A DNA stretch of 63,813 nucleotides from NCBI RefSeq assembly GCF_014222285.1, contig NZ_JACKZS010000018.1:1-63813 (forward strand), given 5' to 3'. Both the position numbers and the translations under genes were made by a program. The notes below the pieces were generated by a model. The model saw only the letters and a program-made list of their open reading frames with translations. It was not told where the DNA came from and searched no databases. The stretch is from Nostoc sp. UCD121 (GTDB lineage: Bacteria; Cyanobacteriota; Cyanobacteriia; Cyanobacteriales; Nostocaceae). Positions 28,401 to 36,569 of the stretch are shown here, in pieces (the stretch's first letter is position 1; every line of letters starts with the position of its first letter).

Positions 28401-29485
28401 CAGATATTCACTTAGTAAATGTTGAAGAAGAGAGCAGTCTTGTCCTTACACCTCGCACTTCCCAATGGGCTGATGTCTCTTGGGAGATATCCGAAACCAA
28501 GAAAGCAGAACTGCAACAACAAGGCGGCTCTAAATTGGTAGTGCGGTTGTATGATGCAACTGGGATTGACTTGAGTTATCAACATCCTCAGTTTGTCCAG
28601 CAGTATGAATGTGACGAGACTGCAAACGATCGTTTTGTGGAAATTCCCATCAGCGATCGCGATTACATAGCTGAAATTGGCTATGTCGCTGATGGCGATT
28701 GCTGGTTATTTATTGCCCGTTCTGCGATCGCTCGTGTTTTCAGTCCTGTTCCTACAGATTCCACCGTTGAAAATGGAACGTTACCAAGCGAAACAGCTAT
28801 TACCTTGGTAGACGTAGAAGAAAATCGTGTTTTCAGTCCTGTTTCTACAGATTCCACCGTTGAAAATGGAGCCTTACCAAGCGAAACAGCTATTAACTTG
28901 GTAGACGTAGAAGAAAAAAGCAGTGAACAAGAAAGCAACATACTGCTCACACCCCGTACTCCCAAATGGGCTTATGTCTCTTGGCACATTTCCCAGACTC
29001 AGAACAAAGCGCTGCAACAACAGGGCGGTTCTCAATTGGTAGTGCGGCTTTACGATGTAACTGGGATTGACTTGAGTTATCAAAGTCCCCAGCTTATACA
29101 GCAGTATGAATGTGAAGAAGTAGCCCGCGATCGCTTCGTGGCGATTCCCGTCAGCGATCGCGACTATATGGTTGAAATTGGTTATATAGCTGATAGCAAT
29201 CGTTGGTTACTCATCGCCCGTTCACCTAATGTTCGCGTTTTCAGTCGTTCCCACGAAAATTTTTGGTTTGTAGCAGATGCTGAGTTAATTATTCACGGAG
29301 CAACCCAACCAAATACAAGCGTAAACATTGCTGGACATCCCATCAAAATCAAACCCGATGGTACTTTCCACCTGCGTCTTCCCTTTTCAGATGGTTTAAT
29401 GGACTATCTCATAACAGTAGCGGCTGATGGAGAATCCACCAAAACCATCCATAAAAAGTTCTCTCAGGAAACTTCAGAGAACTAG
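25430..29485 (+). CDS. Large PstS-like substrate-binding / DUF4912 repeat protein
   Basis: 1351 residues in five parts. An N-terminal hydrophobic segment (LILWVALATTPMAAGLLVS) acts as signal or anchor. Residues about 50-290 form a PstS-like type 2 periplasmic-binding domain (IRIDGSNSLG, DIVAMGRGLT, FRGQITNWSQLG). A Thr/Pro/Ala linker leads to a membrane helix (VPFWVLLPLFLVSVIAALAWW). A long acidic low-complexity region follows (about 380-730). Four DUF4912 domains (about 754-844, 884-974, 1014-1106 and 1178-1272) have the pattern VSW.IS.TKK..L.QQGGS..VVRLYDVTGIDLS and IAEIGY. A C-terminal beta domain follows. A 31-residue duplication lies between the third and fourth repeats. The PBP side is probably periplasmic and the DUF4912 side cytoplasmic. 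The ligand is unknown. Confidence 0.85.
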   Translation: MWQQEKKDTSIIRLILWVALATTPMAAGLLVSEPILAQSKTESPSFTLPQTVQNGTTIRIDGSNSLGAINQSLKDNFEKQFSGTKVEVAANGTDTALKDLLDGKIDIVAMGRGLTPEEKAQGLEQVRLRREKIAIVVSADNPFKGSLTSRQFARIFRGQITNWSQLGAPPGKIRLIDHPNTSETRNTFRTYPAFKTAEFATGSSATQLTEDNTAEIIKQLGKDGISYVLANQVSKLQNVRVLQLHQALPDDAKYPFSQPLVYVYKKNPSLSVVDFLGFTLAPAGQQAIEQARTAEATAIATNVSQPIVTPSPSAQTTPAATASPSATASAFAEQPFVAPATTTQKSPIVNKEVPFWVLLPLFLVSVIAALAWWTLGKKPSSDEKTDNLPESNPHPPDPEDGETAVLNASTAASINGATLEEQPVSQFQEQETPDRTPFNIYAQTQSELAENGTHGTSNLVQEATNGTSNLYEGTTSTLTNGAGAAALTGGAALATGIGTATWSAFNNKETETNAIDETIELNNYTETNPPDSDEVAWDIEAPAAVVNTPYPHLGNLPEEISSDVELPSSEVTAPLSEFPDVPEVTSSLEYWDTEISEDEIDEELQAELNWLQSITSTEDTDEFPLSDSDEVEPSPLPPSPLLNLPELPDVDVFNVVADAAEPPIEVVDEESQTEPTVSEGAAENNSIDFADVAALAAGAGIGAWAINLGSDTPGETDTTVDNVPIAAETAIGLVDADEESSIVLTPYTSTSANVSWKISETKKAELWQQGGSQLVVRLYDVTGIDLSYQTPQLLQQYECTETAHDRLVEVPASDRDYIAEIGYIAYGEYWLLIARSAILRVFSPVNPDPIVEDVAIADETDIHLGDVEEESSIVLTPHTSTSAHVSWEVSETKKVALRQQGGSQFIVRIYDVTGIDLSHQSPQLVKQYESEETVNDGLADVPASDRDYIAEIGYLADGERWLFIARSAVVHFSSPVHPDPVVENVAIADKTDIHLVNVEEESSLVLTPRTSQWADVSWEISETKKAELQQQGGSKLVVRLYDATGIDLSYQHPQFVQQYECDETANDRFVEIPISDRDYIAEIGYVADGDCWLFIARSAIARVFSPVPTDSTVENGTLPSETAITLVDVEENRVFSPVSTDSTVENGALPSETAINLVDVEEKSSEQESNILLTPRTPKWAYVSWHISQTQNKALQQQGGSQLVVRLYDVTGIDLSYQSPQLIQQYECEEVARDRFVAIPVSDRDYMVEIGYIADSNRWLLIARSPNVRVFSRSHENFWFVADAELIIHGATQPNTSVNIAGHPIKIKPDGTFHLRLPFSDGLMDYLITVAADGESTKTIHKKFSQETSEN
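28733..28918. repeat. 93-bp tandem duplication inside the DUF4912 gene
   Basis: Copies 28733-28825 and 28826-28918, each coding RVFSPV.TDSTVENG.LPSE and TAI.LVDVEE, differ by only a few bases (for example CCTACAG versus TCTACAG and AACG versus AGCC). The period is 31 codons, so the frame is kept. It looks like a recent in-frame duplication of the linker between DUF4912 repeats. Confidence 0.9.
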
Positions 29486-29507
29486 TAATTTCCTGAATTA
29501 CTCCCTT

Positions 29508-29552
29508 TTAACCCTATTCTCCCTTTTTAGGGAGAAATAGGGAGAGGGTTAA
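29508..29552 (+). terminator. Terminator-like hairpin after the DUF4912 gene
   Basis: CCCTATTCTCCCT (29512-29524) pairs with AGGGAGAAATAGGG (29529-29542) around a T-rich loop with one bulge. An alternative outer pairing of TTAACCCT and AGGGTTAA extends it. It lies 23 bp after the stop. Confidence 0.6.
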
Positions 29553-29827
29553 TTTGCTAAAAGCTTTGAATGATGTAGTCCATCCCTCTGGCTTTTGCTT
29601 GCGGAAAACACCAAAATGATTAAGCAAACTGGGGTTTGAATAAGTCAAAGGTTATTTTTAGAAAACATTTCAGTATTTTGAGAAAGCAATTTTAGGTATT
29701 TGGATAAAGTAATCAGCAAATATACATTAGGGCGATAAATGATTACTTGTTTATCTTGGGGATTAATTAACCAACCAAGGAGTAAATAGCGTTATTTTCT
29801 CATAACTATAATAGGTTAGAGCCGGCC

Positions 29828-29974
29828 CAATACTGTTCGGTTAAGGGAAGAGACGCGATGAATCACCGTCAAGACAAAAGACTGCTTATTGTAGAGACGG
29901 CGATTTATCGCGTCTTTGTATCGCATTTTTACAATCTAGAATTTCCATCAAAAAACATTAACCGAACCATATTG
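29828..29974. mobile_element. MITE-like element with a nested palindrome
   Basis: The terminal arms 29828-29844 (CAATACTGTTCGGTTAA) and 29958-29974 (reading inward CAATATGGTTCGGTTAA) match at 15 of 17 positions. Inside, 29851-29870 and 29896-29915 form a second inverted repeat (AGACGCGATRAATCRCCGTC). No transposase is present. Palindromes of the AGACGCGAT...ATCGCGTCT type are frequent in Nostoc. The flanking 600 bp up to fbp hold nothing else I can name. Confidence 0.65.
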
Positions 29975-30253
29975 AGAGCCATCCGCACATAATAGCCAGT
30001 GGCTTAGTTACCTTTATTACTTTCTTTCATCCCTTGACTTAAATAAATTACTGACTAAATATTGGTAATGTCTTAGACAGACTACTACGTATCCAGGTTC
30101 TGAGTGCAGGAGTCACTGAAAACTCATTTCTTTAGTTTATCTAAAGTCGCATCTAAGTTCTCAAATTACCTTTCTAAGATAGAAGCAGCAACCATAAGTT
30201 GCCAAACACAACTAAAACCCAATTAACAGCTAGTGGCTGCGGAGAACATAAAA

Positions 30254-31303
30254 ATGGCTAAAACGCCAGAATCCTTAGAATCGTCTGTCAATGAAATTAC
30301 AGATAGAGCTTTAGATCGTGATTGTACAACCTTATCCCGTCATGTTCTCCAGCAACTTCAGAGTTTTTCGCCAGACGCACAAGATTTAAGTGCGCTGATG
30401 AATCGCATCGCCTTGGCAGGTAAACTGGTTGCTCGCCGCATGAGTCGCGCTGGTTTAATGGAAGGCGTTCTCGGTTTTACCGGGGAAGTTAATGTCCAAG
30501 GAGAATCCGTCAAAAAGATGGATGTCTACGCCAATGATGTGTTTATCTCAGTGTTTAAGCAAAGCGGCTTAGTCTGTCGCCTCGCTTCTGAGGAAATGGA
30601 AAATCCCTACTATATCCCCGAAAATTGCCCCATTGGTCGCTATACCCTTTTGTATGACCCAATTGATGGCTCATCCAACACTGATAATAATCTCAGCTTG
30701 GGTTCCATTTTCGCCATTCGCCAACAAGAAGGAACTGATAGCGATGGTAAGGCAACCGATCTCCTCACCAACGGCCGGAAGCAACTTGCTGCCGGATACA
30801 TCCTGTATGGGCCATGCACGATGCTGGTTTATACTATAGGTACTGGCGTTCATTCCTTTGTTCTCGATCCCAGCTTAGGAGAATTTATTCTCACAGAAGA
30901 GAATATTCGGATTCCTAACCACGGTTCCGTTTACAGCGTGAATGAGGGTAACTTCTGGCAGTGGGAAGAATCAATTCGAGAATATATCCGCTACGTTCAT
31001 CGCACAGAAGGCTACAGCGCTCGTTATAGCGGTGCAATGGTAAGCGATATCCACAGAATTTTGGTTCAAGGCGGTGTGTTCCTCTACCCAGGTACAATTC
31101 AAAACCCAGAAGGGAAATTGCGCTTGCTTTATGAAACCGCTCCTCTCGCCTTTTTGATTGAGCAAGCAGGCGGACGTGCTACTACAGGATTGGTCAATAT
31201 CTTGGATGTAGTGCCAAAAAAACTGCATCAGCGCACACCTTTAATTATTGGCAGCAAAGAAGATGTTGCAAAGGTGGAGTCTTTTATTCAAAACGGACAC
31301 TAG
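30254..31303 (+). CDS. fbp: Fructose-1,6-bisphosphatase, class I
   Basis: The ATG at 30254 is chosen over a GTG at 30233 because GGAG (30241-30244) lies 9 bases upstream and the 349-residue length matches the family. Diagnostic motifs are [20 protein letters not shown], the substrate/metal loop [14 protein letters not shown] and a C-terminal region with GGRATTG. It hydrolyses fructose-1,6-bisphosphate to fructose-6-phosphate in the Calvin cycle and in hexose recycling through the oxidative pentose phosphate route. It heads fbp-tal-zwf-opcA, the arrangement reported in Nostoc. The 336-bp gap to tal would allow a second promoter. Confidence 0.96.
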   Translation: MAKTPESLESSVNEITDRALDRDCTTLSRHVLQQLQSFSPDAQDLSALMNRIALAGKLVARRMSRAGLMEGVLGFTGEVNVQGESVKKMDVYANDVFISVFKQSGLVCRLASEEMENPYYIPENCPIGRYTLLYDPIDGSSNTDNNLSLGSIFAIRQQEGTDSDGKATDLLTNGRKQLAAGYILYGPCTMLVYTIGTGVHSFVLDPSLGEFILTEENIRIPNHGSVYSVNEGNFWQWEESIREYIRYVHRTEGYSARYSGAMVSDIHRILVQGGVFLYPGTIQNPEGKLRLLYETAPLAFLIEQAGGRATTGLVNILDVVPKKLHQRTPLIIGSKEDVAKVESFIQNGH

Positions 31304-31639
31304 AAGATAATTCGTAATTCGTAATGACGCTCGCGGACTCGCTACCGCTACGCTAACGTAATTCGTAGTTAGTGTTACGTAAGGGTTTTAGAGGTTGTAT
31401 AAGGGTGTTTATTTACGCCGTGCTGTACTCTCATCTGCCATTAATTAAACGTTAATCATGGTGATTTAGGATTGGGGATGCAAAATAGCGCTTTTTGAAG
31501 ATCAGAAGATCAATTAAGGATTATCTCAGCTGGCCGATGCGATAAGTGATTGGCAACGCCACAATTCAAAAGTAAGTGTCAATGCGTTTTGCCAACTTCA
31601 CTTAGAAACATCACTATACAGGAGTGAAATAAACTAGCT
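31304..31639. other. fbp-tal spacer with palindromic repeat
   Basis: 336 bp. The first 60 bases hold the repeat GTAATTCGTAATGACGC and the GCTACCGCTACGCTAACG type palindrome, common in Nostoc. AGGAGTG precedes the tal ATG at some distance (about 12 bases). A separate tal promoter is likely here but I cannot place it. Confidence 0.4.
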
Positions 31640-32785
31640 ATGTCTACCAATCATCTACTAGAAATTCAGCAATACGGTCAAAGTATCTGGATGGATAATT
31701 TGACCCGTGACATTATTCAATCAGGTGAACTCAAAGACATGGTTGAAAATCAAGGTATATCTGGGATTACTTCTAACCCAGCTATCTTTGAAAAAGCGAT
31801 CGCAGGCAATGCCATTTATGATGCCGATATAGAAGCCGGAGTTCGTGCTAACTTACCGATAGACAAAATTTACGAATCCCTCGTTTTTGCAGATATCCGT
31901 AAAGCTTGTGATATTTTACGCCCTGTTTATGAAGCCTCGAATAGACTAGATGGTTATGTGAGTATCGAAGTACCGCCAACCATCGCCCATGATACTGAAG
32001 CGACAATAAACGAAGCTCGGCGATACTTCCAAGAAATTGGTCGGGAAAATCTGATGATTAAAATCCCCGGTACAGAACCTGGTTTGCCAGCAGTGGAGCA
32101 GGTAATAGCCGAGGGGATGAATGTCAATATTACGCTGTTGTTTTCAGTAGAAAGCTACATAAATACAGCTTGGGCATATATTCGTGGCTTAGAAAAACGC
32201 CTGGCTGAAGGTAAAGACATCAGTAGAATTGCTTCAGTCGCTAGCTTCTTCCTCAGCCGGATCGATAGCAACATTGATGCCAAAATAGATGCTAAGTTGA
32301 AAAAAGGCGTTGATGATATTTCGGTGGAAGCAAGGCTAAAAGCTGTGAAAGGAAAAGTAGCGATCGCAAACGCCAAGCTAGCTTACCAAGAATACAAGAA
32401 AATCATTAGAAGTGAGCGTTGGCAAGAATTGGCAGCAAAAGGGGCCACAGTACAACGGCTACTTTGGGCTAGTACTAGCACCAAAGACCCCAACTACAAC
32501 GACGTGATGTATATCGAAGAGTTGGTAGGCCCTGATACCGTTAATACCGTCCCACCAGCGACCATTAAAGCTTGTGCCGATCATTGTAACGTGAGCGATC
32601 GCTTAGAAACAGACGTAAATAATGCTTACACGCTGATCGAAAACCTCAAAGATCCCGACATCAACATCGATCTCGATACCGTAATGGATGAACTGTTAGT
32701 TGAAGGTATTGACAAGTTCATCCAGCCCTTCCAGTCCTTGATGAACTCTTTAGAAGACAAGATCAAGGTATTGTCACCAGTGTAG
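31640..32785 (+). CDS. tal: Transaldolase
   Basis: A full-length 381-residue TalA/long-type transaldolase, which transfers a dihydroxyacetone unit from sedoheptulose-7-phosphate to glyceraldehyde-3-phosphate. The start block is SIWMDNLTRDIIQSGELK with ITSNPAIFEKAI. The Schiff-base lysine lies in NLMIKIPGT, followed by MNVNITLLFSVESY. It supplies the non-oxidative branch that regenerates fructose-6-phosphate and feeds zwf. It lies between fbp and zwf in the operon, and the downstream spacer is full of tandem repeats. No damage is seen. Confidence 0.96.
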   Translation: MSTNHLLEIQQYGQSIWMDNLTRDIIQSGELKDMVENQGISGITSNPAIFEKAIAGNAIYDADIEAGVRANLPIDKIYESLVFADIRKACDILRPVYEASNRLDGYVSIEVPPTIAHDTEATINEARRYFQEIGRENLMIKIPGTEPGLPAVEQVIAEGMNVNITLLFSVESYINTAWAYIRGLEKRLAEGKDISRIASVASFFLSRIDSNIDAKIDAKLKKGVDDISVEARLKAVKGKVAIANAKLAYQEYKKIIRSERWQELAAKGATVQRLLWASTSTKDPNYNDVMYIEELVGPDTVNTVPPATIKACADHCNVSDRLETDVNNAYTLIENLKDPDINIDLDTVMDELLVEGIDKFIQPFQSLMNSLEDKIKVLSPV

Positions 32786-32789
32786 GGAC

Positions 32790-32945
32790 TGGGTATTGGG
32801 GAGTGGAGAAAAAGAAGGAGGGGAGCAGGGAGCAGGGGGATAAAGAAAACAACCCAATTCCCAATTCCCAATTCCCAATTCTCAATTCTCAATTCCCCAT
32901 TCCCCATACCTAATCCAAAACCCAAAATCCAAAATCCAAAATTCC
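32790..32945. repeat. Tandem repeats in the tal-zwf spacer
   Basis: A G-rich run (about 32790-32840, GGGGAGCAGGGAGCAGGGGG) is followed by CCCAATT repeats (about nine near-copies, 32860-32908) and CCAAAATCCAAAA units (32912-32941). The last unit ends 6 bp before the zwf ATG, leaving no room for a conventional Shine-Dalgarno sequence. Confidence 0.9.
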
Positions 32946-32946
32946 T

Positions 32947-34476
32947 ATGGTTAGTCTGCTAGAAAATCCCTTGCGCGTTGGTCTGCAACAACAAGGGATG
33001 CCTGAACCCCAGATTATAGTTATCTTTGGCGCTTCTGGTGATCTCACCTGGCGCAAACTAGTGCCAGCACTTTACAAATTGCGGCGAGAACGGCGCATTC
33101 CGCCAGAAACTACTATTGTTGGCGTAGCACGTCGAGAATGGAGCCATGAATACTTCCGCGAACAAATGCAGAAGGGCATGGAAGAGGCACATCCTGATGT
33201 CGATTTAGGGGAACTCTGGCAAGACTTCTCTCAAGGTCTGTTCTACAGTCCTGGAGATATAGACAACCCTGAAAGCTACCAGAAACTAAAAACCTTACTG
33301 AGTGAATTAGACGAAAAACGGGGCACGCGAGGTAATCGCATGTTCTACCTCTCCGTTGCCCCTTCATTCTTTCCCGAAGCAATTAAGCAGCTAGGAAGCG
33401 GCGGGATGCTAGAAGATCCCTACAAACATCGTCTAGTAGTTGAAAAACCCTTTGGTCGGGACTTGGCCTCTGCCCAAAGTCTTAACCAAGTGGTACAGAA
33501 ATATTGCAAAGAAAACCAAGTATACCGCATTGATCACTACTTAGGTAAAGAAACAGTCCAGAATTTGCTGGTGTTTCGCTTTGCCAATGCGATTTTTGAA
33601 CCCTTGTGGAATCGTCAATTTGTTGACCACGTGCAAATTACCGTAGCAGAAACCGTGGGCGTGGAAGACCGGGCTGGCTACTATGAAAGCGCTGGCGCAC
33701 TGCGGGATATGTTGCAAAATCACCTCATGCAACTTTACTGCTTAACGGCGATGGAAGCACCCAATGCAATGGATGCCGATAGCATCCGCACAGAAAAAGT
33801 GAAGGTACTCCAAGCTACTCGTTTAGCTGATGTTCACAATCTGTCGCGGTCAGCAGTCCGTGGGCAATACAGTGCTGGCTGGATGAAAGGTCAAGCAGTG
33901 CCAGGATATCGGACAGAACCAGGCGTTGACCCCAACTCCACCACACCCACTTATGTAGCAATGAAGTTTTTGGTGGATAACTGGCGCTGGAAAGGTGTTC
34001 CTTTCTACTTGCGGACTGGAAAGCGGATGCCGAAAAAAGTGAGTGAGATTGCAATTCACTTCCGCGAAGTTCCATCTCGGATGTTCCAATCTGCCGCCCA
34101 ACAGACAAACGCCAATATTTTGACGATGCGGATTCAGCCAAATGAAGGTATTTCCCTGCGTTTTGATGTCAAAATGCCAGGAGCAGAATTCCGCACCCGT
34201 TCCGTTGATATGGACTTTAGTTATGGTTCCTTTGGCATCCAAGCAACATCCGATGCCTACGATCGCTTATTCCTTGATTGTATGATGGGCGATCAAACAT
34301 TGTTCACACGCGCCGATGAAGTAGAAGCAGCTTGGCAGGTAGTAACACCAGCCCTTTCCGTTTGGGATGCACCCGCCGATCCTAATACTATTCCCCAGTA
34401 CGAAGCCGGCACTTGGGAGCCAGAACAAGCAGAACTCTTAATTAACCAGGATGGCCGTCGCTGGCGCAGACTCTAA
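32947..34476 (+). CDS. zwf: Glucose-6-phosphate 1-dehydrogenase
   Basis: A full-length 509-residue NADP-dependent enzyme and the entry point of the oxidative pentose phosphate path, the main reductant source in heterocysts and in darkness. The NADP site is [20 protein letters not shown]. The active-site region is [22 protein letters not shown] (catalytic Lys/His). The substrate Lys region is VEKPFGRDL. The protein is activated by OpcA, encoded downstream. In cyanobacteria it is also redox-controlled through Cys residues; several Cys are present but I do not assign them. The ATG follows a tandem-repeat array directly. Confidence 0.97.
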   Translation: MVSLLENPLRVGLQQQGMPEPQIIVIFGASGDLTWRKLVPALYKLRRERRIPPETTIVGVARREWSHEYFREQMQKGMEEAHPDVDLGELWQDFSQGLFYSPGDIDNPESYQKLKTLLSELDEKRGTRGNRMFYLSVAPSFFPEAIKQLGSGGMLEDPYKHRLVVEKPFGRDLASAQSLNQVVQKYCKENQVYRIDHYLGKETVQNLLVFRFANAIFEPLWNRQFVDHVQITVAETVGVEDRAGYYESAGALRDMLQNHLMQLYCLTAMEAPNAMDADSIRTEKVKVLQATRLADVHNLSRSAVRGQYSAGWMKGQAVPGYRTEPGVDPNSTTPTYVAMKFLVDNWRWKGVPFYLRTGKRMPKKVSEIAIHFREVPSRMFQSAAQQTNANILTMRIQPNEGISLRFDVKMPGAEFRTRSVDMDFSYGSFGIQATSDAYDRLFLDCMMGDQTLFTRADEVEAAWQVVTPALSVWDAPADPNTIPQYEAGTWEPEQAELLINQDGRRWRRL

Positions 34477-34478
34477 AT

Positions 34479-34578
34479 ATTAGTCATTAGTCATTAGTCA
34501 CTAGTCACTAGTAAAAACAAATGACAAATGACGAATGACGAATGACAAATGACAAATGACAAATGACAAAATCCAAAA
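34479..34578. repeat. Complementary heptamer arrays in the zwf-opcA spacer
   Basis: About five copies of GTCATTA/GTCACTA (34484-34512) are followed by about eight copies of AATGACA/AATGACG (34520-34570). The two arrays are complementary, so the transcript can fold into a long imperfect hairpin between zwf and opcA. The same paired design recurs at 37811-37866, 44876-44930 and 47156-47224. Confidence 0.9.
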
Positions 34579-34584
34579 CTTCCT

Positions 34585-35946
34585 ATGGCTCTCCAAACTT
34601 CTACAATTTTTTCCCTCCAGGCACCGAAAGATATTTCGCTTAACGAAATAGATGCAGAACTGAATCAAATTTGGCAAAGCTATGGCATAACTGGCGAGGA
34701 CGGTGGACTTCCCAGTGCTACTAGAGCAACAACCTTTACTTTAGTAGTCTACGAACCAGAAGAAACTCAGTATTTGTTGGCTGCTTTAGGATTTTACAAC
34801 GGCCCAATTGATGGGATTTTAGGACCGCAAATGGCAGCAGCATTACGGGAAGTGCAAAAGAAACATAAACTGCCAGAAACTGGAACAGCAACACAAGAAA
34901 CTCTGACTGTATTACGAGAAGAATTCGCTAAAGGTCAGCGAGGTGGGACTGGAGGAGAACATGCTATTGCTGGGTTAAATAGCGGTAGCCCCAGAATTGC
35001 TGATGAAATCGCTCTCCGCAACCCCTGCCGGATCATTGCCCTATTTCCTATTACTGGCGAAGATGAAGGAGTCAAGGCTCAAGTTTCTGCCTATTGCCCC
35101 ATCCAAAAGCAATCGTCAAGCACACTTATCTGCTGCGAATACATTACTCTGAGTGGAACTGCTGCTGCCTTAGAACGTATCGGTGGTATGATTCCAGCAT
35201 TGTTGATTGGCGGTTTGCCGAAGTTTCTCTGGTGGAAGGCGACACCAGACCCTAACAACGGTCTATTCAAGCGCCTAGCAGCAATCTGCAATAATGTCAT
35301 TGTTGATTCTTGCAACTTTAACGAGCCAGAAAGTGATTTACTCCGCCTAGAAGAGTTGGTAGAAGCTGGTGTACCTTTAGCGGATTTGAACTGGCGTCGC
35401 CTCGCATCATGGCAAGAATTGACAGCTGAAGCCTACGATTCGCCTAAGCGTCGCGCTGCCCTCAGAGAAATTGACCGCGTGACGATTGATTACGAAAAAG
35501 GCAATCCCGCCCAAGCGTTGCTGTTCTTGGGTTGGTTGGCAAGTCGATTGGAATGGCAACCAGTTTCTTATCAAAAGGAAAGCGGTGATTATGATATCAC
35601 TCGCATCAATTTTATTTCTCAAGATCAGCGACAAGTAGAAGCCGAGTTAGCAGGAGTTCCCGTTGCAGATGTGGGCGATATTATTGGTGACTTGATTGCC
35701 TTGCGCCTCAGTTCCACAAATCCCCAGGCAGACTGTGGTACAGTTATCTGCTCGGAAACTGGTGGTTGTATGCGGATGGAAACACATGGTGGTGCCCAAT
35801 CTGCCGGTCTGTTTCAACAAGTAACTTCACTTTCAGAACAAAAAGCCGAAGCATTACTGAGTCAGCAGGTGCAACGCTGGGGTCGTGAGTCCCTTTTTGA
35901 AGAAAGTCTGGGAGTGACAGCGAATATTTTCAAATTGGCGAATTAA
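34585..35946 (+). CDS. opcA: OpcA, glucose-6-phosphate dehydrogenase assembly/activator protein
   Basis: A 453-residue protein that allosterically activates Zwf in cyanobacteria. Residues about 55-112 form a peptidoglycan-binding (PG_binding_1-like) helical domain (LLAALGFYNGPIDGILGPQM, ALREVQKKHKLPETGTAT), which is unusual for a cytoplasmic partner. The rest is the OpcA domain (RNPCRIIALFPITGE, IPALLIGGLPKFLWWKA, RLEELVEAGVPLADLNWRR). It follows zwf by 108 bp of heptamer repeats and ends before a strong terminator. No signal peptide is seen, so the PG-binding-like domain probably serves another role. Confidence 0.95.
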   Translation: MALQTSTIFSLQAPKDISLNEIDAELNQIWQSYGITGEDGGLPSATRATTFTLVVYEPEETQYLLAALGFYNGPIDGILGPQMAAALREVQKKHKLPETGTATQETLTVLREEFAKGQRGGTGGEHAIAGLNSGSPRIADEIALRNPCRIIALFPITGEDEGVKAQVSAYCPIQKQSSSTLICCEYITLSGTAAALERIGGMIPALLIGGLPKFLWWKATPDPNNGLFKRLAAICNNVIVDSCNFNEPESDLLRLEELVEAGVPLADLNWRRLASWQELTAEAYDSPKRRAALREIDRVTIDYEKGNPAQALLFLGWLASRLEWQPVSYQKESGDYDITRINFISQDQRQVEAELAGVPVADVGDIIGDLIALRLSSTNPQADCGTVICSETGGCMRMETHGGAQSAGLFQQVTSLSEQKAEALLSQQVQRWGRESLFEESLGVTANIFKLAN

Positions 35947-35961
35947 CTTAGACTTAACTCC

Positions 35962-35994
35962 CTACCCTGCTTCCCGACGCGGGAAACAGGGTAG
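35962..35994 (+). terminator. Strong terminator of the fbp-tal-zwf-opcA operon
   Basis: CTACCCTG (35962-35969) pairs with CAGGGTAG (35987-35994), and within it TTCCCG (35971-35976) pairs with CGGGAA (35980-35985) around the loop ACG. The stem has single mismatched bases on each side, and TTT follows. It starts 16 bp after the opcA stop. Confidence 0.8.
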
Positions 35995-36569
35995 TTTCAC
36001 ATATAAAAACTAAAACTGGGTTTCAAAGCCTCTTTTTGTTTTGAGGCTACGGTGTACACACAAATTATTCGATTCCCAAAAGTCCTCAAAAACCTATACC
36101 CTGTTCAAATACTTGTCAGCTTTTTGGGAAAAAAGGGAAAGAAAAAACCTTTAATATTTTCGCCGAACCTACTTCCGAGTTGAAAATGCTTTACCCCAAG
36201 CAGTATTGCACCTTGCCCTATAGGACAAGGTGCAACAAGCTGTTGTGCCTTTAATTTGCACTAAATGATTGTGGGGTGGGCAACATGAGCGTTCTGATAG
36301 TGAAATTTAAAGTTAATTTAGAGGGTTCTAAACCTTTTGATACCAATCAGAGGGCTTTTAAAACACCCTCTAATTGGTCAGAGCCTGATTACACTATTAC
36401 CTATTGCTAGCTATGTTGGCAGGTTTTTCATTAATTTAACTATCTAATTTGACTATATGACAAAAGTAATGGTTTTTACAAAAAATAGAAATTAAAGGGA
36501 ACCTAATACTTTAGTAAGTGTCTCATTAATTAACAGTAATAAAAATAATTCTACTGGGGTTAAAAATTA
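35995..36569. other. Spacer upstream of the SLH gene with two hairpins
   Basis: 575 bp without a gene. TTGCACCTTG (36206-36215) pairs with CAAGGTGCAA (36226-36235), and the loop itself is palindromic (CCTATAGG). A second hairpin, CCAAT-C-AGAGGG (36343-36354) with CCCTCT-A-ATTGG (36366-36377), has a loop of A/T. The last 190 bases are AT-rich leader sequence. Confidence 0.5.

Noticed and set aside
34479..34578. CRISPR-like periodic array
   Set aside because: The units are only 7 bases with no unique spacers, so these are short tandem repeats and not a CRISPR.
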